Source: CAIYRG01 sp964494505 (GTDB taxonomy: Bacteria > Pseudomonadota > Alphaproteobacteria > Micropepsales > Micropepsaceae). From it: DNA of 64,000 bases. The notes beneath the pieces are model-generated. The model ran no database searches. It saw only the letters and a list, made by a program, of their open reading frames with translations, and had not been told where the DNA came from. Shown here piece after piece: positions 1 through 7,687 of this stretch. Numbering within the stretch: the stretch's first letter is position 1; every line of letters begins with the position of its first letter. Both the position numbers and the translations under genes were made by a program. The stretch lies in NCBI GenBank assembly GCA_964494505.1, contig CAZBRO010000020.1:36295-100294 (forward strand), in the 5' to 3' direction.

Positions 1-940
1 CGTCGAAATGGTCCGCATCATCGTGCGAAAGGCGCACGCGGAACGGACCCATCAATGGGTTGATAAAGCCGTCCTTGTTGGCGCCGACTTCGATCTTTCC
101 CGTGAACGAGATCAGATTGTTGTCGCCATCATTGGATTCGCCCTCGCCGAGATCGCGCTGAACCAGGGTCTTTCCGGGATAATTGTCGCCCTCGATGGTC
201 AGCACGACCTTGCGTTTGGCGAGCCCGCGAATGGAGTACCGGATATCGAGATTCTCCACCGACGGCGCAAAATGGTCGTCGATCTTGACGATCTGCAGCC
301 GGAATTCTTCGAGCCGCACCGGCACCGTCCTGACTTCGCCAATCGACAAAATCGCGTTGCTTTCGACCGGCTGAAATTTCACAGGGTCCGGAGCGGTCGG
401 GGAGTGCGAAAAAAAGGGTTTCGTGGTGGGCTTTCCCTTTTGTCCGGCCAGAATTGGAATCGAGATGCCGGTGGCTTGCGGGCCGAAGCGGGCGATGCCA
501 TTCGGTTCGGTGTCTTTCGTGATCGACCCCAGGATTTCGACCGGTATCTTGCCGAGCACCTTTCCGCCCTTGTCGCGCACGTCGACGTTCAGAAAGCCGA
601 CCGGAAGCGTCATCTGGAAGGTGAAGTCGCTCTCCTCCGGTCCCGGCGCCACGATGGCGGTGTCAGTGGCGATTCCGGGCTTGAACGGCTGACCCGGTTT
701 GGGTGCGCGTCCCATGCCGCCGGCTGCTACCGAAACGGTGTAAGTCCCCGGCGTGAGTTTATCGAACAGCGCCGAGCCGCCTTTGTCGGTCGCTTTCTGC
801 AACGTCACCAGTTCGCCGCGCTGGAGCGTGATGCTCGCCTGGGGAATGGGCTCTCCATCGGGACGCAGGACGAGCACAAGCAGCGAGCCCGGTTCAAACG
901 GGCTTACGCTGGCGGGAGCTTGCTGGACGGTGTCGGTCAT
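1..940 (-). CDS. Partial protein with carboxypeptidase-regulatory-like beta domain; 3' end beyond the left edge
   Basis: The reverse strand stays open from an ATG at 940 to the window edge (at least 313 codons). It starts MTDTVQQAPASV and has no signal peptide. Residues of about 15-75 look like a carboxypeptidase-regulatory/SdrD-B-type beta sandwich (RPDGEPIPQASITL, then KGGSALFDKLTPGTYTV), the fold often found as a carrier or adaptor domain. A similar segment at about 105-140 (GFLNVDVRDKGGKVLG) suggests a second copy. The gene begins 33 bases after the stop of the OmpA-type gene, so the two are probably cotranscribed. The later part (beta-rich, ending near RVRLSHDDADHF) I do not recognise. 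Secretion-linked function is an inference from the neighbours only. Confidence 0.75.
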   Translation of the reverse strand, partial: MTDTVQQAPASVSPFEPGSLLVLVLRPDGEPIPQASITLQRGELVTLQKATDKGGSALFDKLTPGTYTVSVAAGGMGRAPKPGQPFKPGIATDTAIVAPGPEESDFTFQMTLPVGFLNVDVRDKGGKVLGKIPVEILGSITKDTEPNGIARFGPQATGISIPILAGQKGKPTTKPFFSHSPTAPDPVKFQPVESNAILSIGEVRTVPVRLEEFRLQIVKIDDHFAPSVENLDIRYSIRGLAKRKVVLTIEGDNYPGKTLVQRDLGEGESNDGDNNLISFTGKIEVGANKDGFINPLMGPFRVRLSHDDADHFD

Positions 941-973
941 GTGCCCGGTGTTCTTGGCGTGCCCACTCGACCC

Positions 974-2404
974 TCACTGGGGTTGGGGCTGCGGCGGCGG
1001 GGAAATCTTGTCGCCCTGATTCTTGTGCCCGCCAGGGGTGACGGGTGGCTGCTGTCTCGGGGCCGGATCGCAGTCATCGTTTACGGTTCGGAGCGCCTCC
1101 CGCGTTGCCTCGTCCAGGATGCCGTTCGGTATGATCGCTGGGAACCGCGCCTGGTGATCCTGCTGGAACGCCAGGATGTCGTCCTTCGGCGTGGGCCGGC
1201 CTTCGTAGCCGAGATTGTGAAGCCGCCGGAACGATGCGGAGTCGTCATCGCTGTCGATTTGCACATGCACGTCCAACTCGAACTCCGTCGGGTCGCCCGG
1301 CGCGGCGCGCCATGTGACGTGCACATTGGCGGGCACTTTGAGGTCGCGGGCGGTCAGGAAACCATCGTCATCGGCGCGGCCCGTCACCGTCCGCTTGCCG
1401 TCGGAAAGGGTGAATGGCGCACCGGGGAGCGGGTTTGCCAGCTTGTCGAACAGACGTATGCGATAAATCTCGAGCACCTGCTCGCAGGGCGATCTTCCCG
1501 CCATGCGATCGTAGAAACGGCAGCCGAAGGTCTCATCGGTCGGGAGCCTGTGGCGTTTACGGTCGGCACCGGGCGTCAGCCGGTCCTTTGCGTTCAGGAA
1601 AAAGCGCTTGCGGCAGCCGGCCGATCCTTCGCTCGCGCGCGGACACGGCCAGTCGCCGACCGCCAGTTTGATCTCCGGCCGAAACAGGAACACCACGACC
1701 CGGCGATTGACCAGGTACAACGCATCGCGTTCCGCTTTGGTCAGCGTTTTGAGGTCCTGGGCCGAGAGGAGAAGCAACGGGTTGAACTCGCCGCAACCTT
1801 GAAAATCGGCTTTGCCGCCGCTGTCCGCGCCCCGCCCAAGGAAGTCGCCGGGCGCAAGCGCCTCCGGACAGAGCGCGTTCATGTGCGCGGCAAATATTTG
1901 GGTACGGGTCGCGTTCTTGGATAGACCAAGGGTCTCGGCCATGCTGCCAAGCGCGAGTTTCTTCGACCAGTCGTCGCCCCCGAATGGAGTGGCGTAGAGC
2001 TCGTTCCAGATGCCGGTATTGTGGGTCAGGAGGCCGAATACCGCCTTTGCGCGCCGGCCGGCGAGGGCCTTGTTGTAATCGTCGTCGCCCGACGGGTCGG
2101 CGTGGCCGAAGATGCTGACGAGCGGGAGATCGCCTTTCGCATTGGGTTTGCTGCGCCGGAGCCCGGGCAGCCGCGACAGGATCGCGCCGGCCGCCGCAAG
2201 CACGATCGATGAGTCGAACTCGAACAGCACGTCTCCGAGATTGAGACACGCCATCGGAAGCAGATCGAGAGCGATGGCGTTGTTCTTGTCGCTCTTTGTG
2301 GGGGAGGCGAAAAACGTCTGCGTCGCGGGGGCGTCATGTTCGCCGATGACGCCGCCATCATCGTCCTGGATCAGAGTGCCGGTCGAGAGGAGCGGGTCGC
2401 CCAT
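974..2404 (-). CDS. OmpA-like domain protein with C-terminal peptidoglycan-binding-like domain
   Basis: 476 residues. An OmpA C-terminal-type domain starts near residue 58 (LFEFDSSIVL, then SIFGHADPSGDDDYNKALAGRRA), the usual peptidoglycan-contacting signature with its conserved Asp and Arg region. The middle part has several cysteines and a regulatory-like beta segment (FDKLANPLPGAPFTLSDG). The C-terminus carries a PG_binding_1-like repeat (LHNLGYEGRPTPKDDILAFQ) followed by a proline-rich tail. There is no signal peptide, unlike a classical OmpA. That fits cargo or adaptor proteins of contractile secretion clusters better than a resident outer-membrane protein. It lies 3 bases downstream of the LysM gene, in the same operon. 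Confidence 0.8.
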   Translation of the reverse strand: MGDPLLSTGTLIQDDDGGVIGEHDAPATQTFFASPTKSDKNNAIALDLLPMACLNLGDVLFEFDSSIVLAAAGAILSRLPGLRRSKPNAKGDLPLVSIFGHADPSGDDDYNKALAGRRAKAVFGLLTHNTGIWNELYATPFGGDDWSKKLALGSMAETLGLSKNATRTQIFAAHMNALCPEALAPGDFLGRGADSGGKADFQGCGEFNPLLLLSAQDLKTLTKAERDALYLVNRRVVVFLFRPEIKLAVGDWPCPRASEGSAGCRKRFFLNAKDRLTPGADRKRHRLPTDETFGCRFYDRMAGRSPCEQVLEIYRIRLFDKLANPLPGAPFTLSDGKRTVTGRADDDGFLTARDLKVPANVHVTWRAAPGDPTEFELDVHVQIDSDDDSASFRRLHNLGYEGRPTPKDDILAFQQDHQARFPAIIPNGILDEATREALRTVNDDCDPAPRQQPPVTPGGHKNQGDKISPPPQPQPQ

Positions 2405-2407
2405 GGA

Positions 2408-3049
2408 TCAACTGCCATGCATCTCTTTGAGCTTGGCGAGTGTTGCGGCGTCGGGCTTGCCTGTCACTTTCAGCCCGTTGTCGCATTGAAATTCTTCCAG
2501 AGCCCACGAGATCAATTTCTGCGCGGCGTCGCCGTCGTCGGTCACGCTGCCCCTGTAGTAGCCAAGGTTGATCAGCCGGGCGAGCCAGCCGCTCTGCTTT
2601 TCCACCGGATCGAGTTCACCAATGCTCAAGGCGATTTCGATGCCGAAATCGGCGACCTTCAGCCGCCCGGTTCGCGCCGAGCGGGGCACCTCGTGCTCGA
2701 TGGCGCCGGCTCCGCTCGAGACGAGGTCGAATGTCGCGTCTTCCACCTCGAGCACGGCCGGGACGTTGGCAAGCGGCCGGTTGTCGAAATCCAGCAGCCG
2801 GAGCTGCAGCTTCAAGGTGTCGATCTTGACGACGAAGACGTGGTGCTGGGTGGTCGGAACGGAGACCGTCTTTGGGGTTTTCTCCGGAACGAAGATCACA
2901 TCGCCGGGAAAGAGCACATAGGGATTGTCCCGCTGCTTTCGAAGTTCGGCGTTCTCGGGAGCGTTCCAAACGGTCAAGGCGTCGCGAAATCCCGCCTCTT
3001 CCGCGATGAGAGCGAGATGCTCCCCCTGCTCAACGGTGTGATTACCCAT
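2408..3049 (-). CDS. LysM and peptidoglycan-binding-like domain protein
   Basis: 213 residues from the ATG at 3049, chosen over an upstream in-frame start because a purine-rich GAGGGGG lies just before it and the LysM domain begins at once (MGNHTVEQGEHLALIAEEAG, ending YVLFPGDVIFVPEK). LysM modules bind N-acetylglucosamine polymers such as peptidoglycan. The middle (about 65-145) is a beta-rich segment, and the C-terminus is again a PG_binding_1-like helix bundle (LINLGYYRGSVTDDGDAAQ). The same C-terminal theme occurs in the next gene, so the two proteins probably act together at the cell wall. LysM proteins of this size are common next to tail-spike or T6SS effector genes, but no such gene is visible here. 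Confidence 0.8.
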   Translation of the reverse strand: MGNHTVEQGEHLALIAEEAGFRDALTVWNAPENAELRKQRDNPYVLFPGDVIFVPEKTPKTVSVPTTQHHVFVVKIDTLKLQLRLLDFDNRPLANVPAVLEVEDATFDLVSSGAGAIEHEVPRSARTGRLKVADFGIEIALSIGELDPVEKQSGWLARLINLGYYRGSVTDDGDAAQKLISWALEEFQCDNGLKVTGKPDAATLAKLKEMHGS

Positions 3050-3151
3050 TGCCCCCTCGGCCGCGATGCTGCGCCGGCCGGGCCAGCATCGCACACGCGC
3101 TCGATCCTCGCGCAACCGGGCCGATTGTCAACGGCGCCACAGAACGAACGT

Positions 3152-4105
3152 TCATGCAGCGGCCCATTCGCGGCCGTCGATCTCGGGAAAGGTGAGCTTG
3201 CACTCGCCGGGGTCGATGCCGTCCAGGCGCGCCTGACCGCGCGCATCCAGCCGGCCTCGCACCGTCCGCCCGCCAGCGAGAACGAGTTCGTAGGGTTCGT
3301 TCGGAACCGGGGTCCCCAGTGAGTCGACGAGTTCGATCTCGATCCACGTTTTGTCCGGCCGCGCGGCGTTTTCCGATTGGGAGGCCCGCGCTATGGCGGC
3401 AGAAACGTCGGCGAGATAGGACTGTTTCTTGGCCTGGGTGTTGTCCTTTGGCGCCGTGGCTTGGTAGCGCTGCTGGTAGAGGATTTTGAGACCGCCGCTC
3501 AGGAGTTGTGCTTCGGCCCATTCCAGCAGGTCGTTTTCCGCCTGGCCGATCTGTGCGGCCAGCCTCTTGAGCCACGCCAGGCCAGCCTGCGGTTTCGCAA
3601 TCTGACGCACAATCGCTTCTGCCAGCGGCGGATCGCGGACCGGCAAGCGGCGCCAGCCCAGCTCGGGTTCGTCGCCTCGCTCAACCCGTATCTGCTGGTC
3701 GTTCAAAATCGACAGGTGCCCGGTCGAATCCGCAATAATCAGCGGAATTTCCAGCCATTCCAGGCGGGTCTTTTCTCCGAACAGGCGCGTCTCATAGGGC
3801 TGTGTGCGGTTGGCTTCGTGGGACCGGGTCTTTACGGTCACGACCAGCGATCGCTTCAGAAGCGCCTCCGCCACGCGCCGGCAAAGGTCGCGATCCGTCA
3901 AATGCGAGACATCCTTGAATCCCTGGCGGGCCAGAAGCGCGCGGAGAGCCGCCACGCCTGCTGTGCTTCTGGCGAAATGCCAGGCGAGCCTTTCGGATTC
4001 GGCATACTCGCCCGGCGGCAGGACGTGCGCGTTGGCGGCGTCTTCCGCGGGCACCAGCTGCAATTCCCACGCCGCATCGTCAAGGAACGAGAGGTTCGAC
4101 ATCAA
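3152..4105 (-). CDS. Unknown protein with C-terminal regulatory-like beta domain (late secretion-cluster type)
   Basis: 317 residues from either of two adjacent ATGs. The N-terminal two thirds are mixed alpha/beta without a motif I can name. The last 60 residues form a carboxypeptidase-regulatory-like beta domain (DSLGTPVPNEPYELVLAGG, then RGQARLDGIDPGECKLTFPEID). Proteins ending in exactly this kind of domain often sit downstream of VgrG-type spike genes; I infer that link and see no spike gene here. It is the first gene of the four-gene minus-strand run and is separated from the LysM gene by about 100 bases. No signal peptide is present. Confidence 0.7.
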   Translation of the reverse strand: MMSNLSFLDDAAWELQLVPAEDAANAHVLPPGEYAESERLAWHFARSTAGVAALRALLARQGFKDVSHLTDRDLCRRVAEALLKRSLVVTVKTRSHEANRTQPYETRLFGEKTRLEWLEIPLIIADSTGHLSILNDQQIRVERGDEPELGWRRLPVRDPPLAEAIVRQIAKPQAGLAWLKRLAAQIGQAENDLLEWAEAQLLSGGLKILYQQRYQATAPKDNTQAKKQSYLADVSAAIARASQSENAARPDKTWIEIELVDSLGTPVPNEPYELVLAGGRTVRGRLDARGQARLDGIDPGECKLTFPEIDGREWAAA

Positions 4106-4209
4106 AATTGTTCATGGCCACGGAGGCTCATCCGCGCACATCGTTGGAAAATTCCCCGGCGTCGCCCTTCAAGTGGCCGGCGCCCCCCGAAATGAAGGAT
4201 AAACGCTAC

Positions 4210-4229
4210 CCCAAGCCTCAAGGCTTGGG
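4210..4229. repeat. Perfect 9-bp inverted repeat in divergent promoter region
   Basis: CCCAAGCCT at 4210-4218 and AGGCTTGGG at 4221-4229, separated by 2 bases. It lies between the divergent secretion-type gene (start 4105) and the ankyrin gene (start 4360). It could be an operator or a transcript hairpin. No T-tract follows on either strand, so it is not a standard terminator. Confidence 0.45.
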
Positions 4230-4359
4230 AATGCGTGCCGCGGCCGCATCGGGGCGAAGCAGGGCATTGCCCGGCCCATTCGGGAGCGAATACAATCTCG
4301 GCAAGGCTCGCGGGGTGATGAGCAGGATGGCCTCCGCCCTCGGGGAAGAGAGCGTGAGT

Positions 4360-5886
4360 ATGCGAAGTGGACTGAAATATCGATATGGCCTGCTGGCGGC
4401 GGTGCTGCTGGGCGCGCAACTCGCAGGCGTCTCGGCCGCGGAAGCGCCACGGCTCGCCGATGCCGCCGCCAAACAGGACAAGGCCGCCTTGCGCGCGCTC
4501 ATCCGCGACAAAGCCGACGTCAATGCGCCACAGGCGGACGGCGCCACGGCGCTGCATTGGGCGGTCCATTGGGACGATCAGGAAAGCGTGGATCTTCTGA
4601 TCCGCGCCGGCGCCAATGTGAACGCCAGGAACGAATACAGCGCGACACCGCTTTCGCTTGCCTGCACCAACGGGAATGCTGCCATCGTCGAGAAACTGCT
4701 CGCAGCCGGGGCGAATCCGAACGCGGCCGCGGCTTCCGGCGAAACGCCGCTGATGCGGTGCGCGCGAACGGGAGATGTGGCCGCGGTAAAATCGCTGCTC
4801 GCCCGCAAAGCGGACGTGAACGCCAGGGACAATGAGCAGGGCCAGACCGCGCTGATGTGGGCGGTGGCCGAGAAGCATCCGGCCGTCGCGCAGATATTGG
4901 TCCAGGCCGGAGCGGATATTGGCGCCCGGTCGAAAGGCGGATTCACGCCGCTGCTGTTCGCGTCGCGCGTGGGCGATGTGGAATCGGCAAAGATCTTTCT
5001 CGCGGGCGGCGCGAACGTGAATGAGGCTGGTCCGAAAGGAATGACGCCTTTGCTCCTCGCGAGCGCGAGCGGCCAGGAGGCCCTCGGTATTTTCCTGCTG
5101 GACAAGGGTGCGGACCCGAACGCCCGCGACAGCGCTGGAGTCACCTCCCTGCATTATGCCCTGATGAAAGGCATCACGGCGCTGAACGAAATCCGCTTCG
5201 CCAATTATGTGGAGTATCTGTTCCGCCCGAACATGGAGGATTTGGTCAAAGCGCTGCTCGCGCACAGGGCCAATCCGAACCTGAGAATCGAGAAGAGGAT
5301 TGCGCTCGGCGGGGGCCATAGCGACGAAGTCCTCGGCGCCACACCTTTCCTGTTGGCCGCGGCAACGCCCGATCCGGTGGCGATGCGCATGCTCGCAAGC
5401 GCCGGCGCCGATCCCAAACTGAAAACCAAGGACGGTTCGACAGCCCTGATGCTGGCGGCCGGACTGACCCGCGGCCAGGATTTCACCGAAGAGGACAAGC
5501 GCGTTTCGCTCGATGCGGTGAAGATTGCCGTCGAATTGGGCGCGGACATCGACGCCGCGAACGAGGATGGGCTGACCGCTATGCACGGAGCGGCTTCGAA
5601 CGGCGCGGATGGCGTGGTGCAGTTCCTCGCCCAGAAAGGCGCCAAGCTCGATGTGCGCGACAAATACCAGCAGACGCCTTTGAGCATCGCCACGGGCGTG
5701 CGCCTGCCCTGGATTCCAAACGGCGATGAACTTGGCGAAATCATCCAGCCGAGCACGCGCGACCTGTTGTTGAAGCTCGGAGCCACCCACCTCGATACGC
5801 CGGGCTACTTCCATCCGCCGGCCGAGGATTCGGAGGCCTACCGCATCAATCGCGGCGTGCGCGGCCTCGAGACGCCGGGCAAATAA
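4360..5886 (+). CDS. Exported ankyrin-repeat protein
   Basis: 508 residues from the ATG at 4360. This start was chosen because GGGGAAGAG sits about 9 bases upstream and the protein then begins with a clean signal peptide (MRSGLKYRYGLLAAVLLGAQ, cleavage near SAAEA). The in-frame extension back to 4108 lacks these features. From residue 30 to the end it is a run of ankyrin repeats of about 33 residues with the usual G-TPLH/LL--GA core (DGATALHWAV, SATPLSLACTNGN, QTALMWAVAEK). One longer insertion lies near residues 275-320. Ankyrin arrays bind protein partners, here presumably in the periplasm. No operon partner is evident. Confidence 0.9.
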   Translation: MRSGLKYRYGLLAAVLLGAQLAGVSAAEAPRLADAAAKQDKAALRALIRDKADVNAPQADGATALHWAVHWDDQESVDLLIRAGANVNARNEYSATPLSLACTNGNAAIVEKLLAAGANPNAAAASGETPLMRCARTGDVAAVKSLLARKADVNARDNEQGQTALMWAVAEKHPAVAQILVQAGADIGARSKGGFTPLLFASRVGDVESAKIFLAGGANVNEAGPKGMTPLLLASASGQEALGIFLLDKGADPNARDSAGVTSLHYALMKGITALNEIRFANYVEYLFRPNMEDLVKALLAHRANPNLRIEKRIALGGGHSDEVLGATPFLLAAATPDPVAMRMLASAGADPKLKTKDGSTALMLAAGLTRGQDFTEEDKRVSLDAVKIAVELGADIDAANEDGLTAMHGAASNGADGVVQFLAQKGAKLDVRDKYQQTPLSIATGVRLPWIPNGDELGEIIQPSTRDLLLKLGATHLDTPGYFHPPAEDSEAYRINRGVRGLETPGK

Positions 5887-5923
5887 TACGGCTTTACAGC
5901 AGATTGCGTGCAGACGAGATCCG

Positions 5924-6202
5924 CTATTGCTTTGGGGGGGCAGGCGGGGGCGGCGGGGTATTATTGAAACTGCCGATATTTGCTTCAGCTTCCAATTCGT
6001 CCTGCGCCATCGCTAAAAACTGAAGCGCCTTGAGGTTCGGGAGGTTTTGCGGTTGGCGAACGTTCTGTAGGTGGGCAATTGCAACGCCGAGGGCTTGTTG
6101 CGCCGCCGTCACCTCGGGGTCGCGATCACCGTAAAATATCTGGGCGGAAGCAACGCCCATCGCTGCCAACACCAACGCCAATCCGATCAGGGCTCGGATC
6201 AT
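5924..6202 (-). CDS. Small exported protein of unknown function
   Basis: 92 residues with a good signal peptide (MIRALIGLALVLAAMGVASA) followed by a helical stretch (PEVTAAQQALGVAIAHLQNV) and a proline-rich tail ending PPPPPAPPKQ. No family recognised. Its ATG overlaps the stop of a 32-codon ORF in the ATGA manner, so it probably belongs to the minus-strand operon that includes the DUF1592 and DUF1552 genes. Small helical exported proteins of this kind can be partners of larger exported enzymes, but that is a guess. Confidence 0.75.
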   Translation of the reverse strand: MIRALIGLALVLAAMGVASAQIFYGDRDPEVTAAQQALGVAIAHLQNVRQPQNLPNLKALQFLAMAQDELEAEANIGSFNNTPPPPPAPPKQ

Positions 6203-6297
6203 GATTTGCGCTCCTGTTTGGAGGGCTTCATCTCAACAATCTTTTTCAGCTTCGCGTCGAACGCCGCCATATCATGGGCTGTCTTCGGCACGCTCAT
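6199..6297 (-). CDS. Possible 32-residue ORF coupled to the following small gene
   Basis: ATG at 6297 reads MSVPKTAHDMAAFDAKLKKI and ends in a TGA that overlaps the ATG of the next gene (ATGA). It is lysine-rich and highly charged. The start lies inside a perfect 8-bp inverted repeat and has no strong ribosome site. It may be a translational coupler or a genuine microprotein; the overlap is the main support. Confidence 0.35.
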   Translation of the reverse strand: MSVPKTAHDMAAFDAKLKKIVEMKPSKQERKS

Positions 6298-6316
6298 GCT
6301 TCAACATCAGCATGAG
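6293..6316 (-). repeat. Perfect 8-bp hairpin just after the DUF1552 gene
   Basis: CTCATGCT (6293-6300) and AGCATGAG (6309-6316) flank an 8-base loop, beginning 16 bases after the DUF1552 stop and covering the ATG of the 32-codon ORF. There is no T-tract. In the transcript it could slow 3' decay or hide the small ORF's start. Confidence 0.45.
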
Positions 6317-6331
6317 GTTTCTTGTGTAACG

Positions 6332-7687
6332 TTACGCCACGCGCATATCCAGCCGGCCCGTGCTGTCGCCGAGCTTGTCCTGCTTCACTCCCAGCATGTC
6401 GAGCATGCTGAGCAAGAGGTTCGGCATCGGCGTCTGTTGCGGATAGCGGATGTGACGCCCGCCTTTCAGTTGCCCCGACGCGCCACCCACCAGCACAACG
6501 GGGAGATTGTCGTGCAGATGCGTGTTGCCGTCGGACAGGCCGCCGCCATACAGCAGCACCATGTGGTCGAGGAGCGAGCCGTCCCCATCCGGAGTGGAGC
6601 GCAGCTTCTCGAGATAATAGGCGAGGTGCTTGGCGTGATAGGTCTGGATCTGAATGACCTTCGCGATCTTCTCCGCATTGTACTGGTGATGCGTCAGCGC
6701 GTGGTATCCTTCCGGGATGCCGATCTCGGCATAGGTGCGGCCGCCGAATTCGCGTCCCATCATGAAGGTGATGACGCGCGTCAAATCCGTCTGCAGCGCG
6801 AGCACCTGCAGATCGAACATCATCTTGGCATGTTCGGTGAACGTCTCCGGAACGCCGGCGGGGCGCGCCACCTTTGGCAGCTTGCGCCCCGATTGCGTTT
6901 CGACCGTCTGGATGCGGTGTTCGACATCGCGAACGGCGTCGAGATATTCGGTGAGCTTCAGCCGATCGGGCGCGCCGAGGTCGGCCTTGAGACGGGATGC
7001 CTTCTTGGTGACGGAATCCAGAATGCTGCGGTCCTGCCTGATGCGGCTGAGGCGCACGGCCGGATCGGTGCTTTCGGAATCGCCAAAGAGCCGCTCGAAG
7101 ACGACGCGCGGACGGTCTTCCATGGGCATGGGCGTGGTTGGCGTGCGCCAGCAGATGGAGTTCATGTAGGCGCAGGAATAACCGGCCTCGCACTGACCGA
7201 GCAGTTCGGGCGAATCCACGCACAGTTCAAGCGAAGTGAGCTGATTCTGCGCGCCGATCTGTTTGGCCGCGATTTGATCCATCGAAACGCCCGCCGCCGT
7301 ATCGGCGCCTTCGGTTTTCTTCGGATGCACGCCTGAGAGATAGCTCGCGCCGGCGCGGGCATGGTCGCCGGTGTTTTCGCCTGCCCGCGCGCGTCCGCCG
7401 CTGTTGTGGGAGAGGCCCGAGAGGATCAGCATCCGGTCGCGGAACGGCGTCAGCGGTTCGAGAATGGGCTTCATCTTGAAGCCCGTGCCCGCCGTGTCCG
7501 GCGTCCATTGGTCCATCATGATCCCGTTGGGGAGATAGACGATGGAGAGGCGCGTGGGCGCCTTCGCCGCGGTCTGCGCGCGGGCGAGCGCAGGCACCAT
7601 GGCGTCCAGAACGGGCAGCGCCAAAGTCGTGCCGAGCCCGCGCAAAACCGTACGGCGATGGAGCGCCTTTTGGCTGATGACCATCAT
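6332..7687 (-). CDS. DUF1552 protein with Tat-type leader
   Basis: 451 residues from the ATG at 7687, which overlaps the stop of the upstream DUF1592 gene (ATGA), a strong reason to prefer it over the more distal start. The N-terminus is a twin-arginine leader (LHRRTVLRGLGTTLALP). The body matches DUF1552: early RLSIVYLPNGIMMDQWTP and LSGLSHN, and later LTRVITFMMGREFGGRTY and GDGSLLDHMVLLYGGGLSDG. DUF1552 proteins are almost always encoded next to DUF1592-type cytochromes; their reaction is unknown. The predicted location is the periplasm, exported folded. The protein ends normally. Confidence 0.92.
   Translation of the reverse strand: MMVISQKALHRRTVLRGLGTTLALPVLDAMVPALARAQTAAKAPTRLSIVYLPNGIMMDQWTPDTAGTGFKMKPILEPLTPFRDRMLILSGLSHNSGGRARAGENTGDHARAGASYLSGVHPKKTEGADTAAGVSMDQIAAKQIGAQNQLTSLELCVDSPELLGQCEAGYSCAYMNSICWRTPTTPMPMEDRPRVVFERLFGDSESTDPAVRLSRIRQDRSILDSVTKKASRLKADLGAPDRLKLTEYLDAVRDVEHRIQTVETQSGRKLPKVARPAGVPETFTEHAKMMFDLQVLALQTDLTRVITFMMGREFGGRTYAEIGIPEGYHALTHHQYNAEKIAKVIQIQTYHAKHLAYYLEKLRSTPDGDGSLLDHMVLLYGGGLSDGNTHLHDNLPVVLVGGASGQLKGGRHIRYPQQTPMPNLLLSMLDMLGVKQDKLGDSTGRLDMRVA

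Noticed and set aside
8..1924. 638-codon plus-strand open frame
   Set aside because: Antisense to the regulatory-domain and OmpA-type genes; no domain pattern, arginine-rich composition typical of a shadow frame in GC-rich DNA.
4102..5814. 570-codon minus-strand frame
   Set aside because: Antisense to the ankyrin gene, whose repeats and signal peptide are clear.
6071..7336. 421-codon plus-strand frame
   Set aside because: Antisense to the DUF1552 gene, which has family motifs and a Tat leader.
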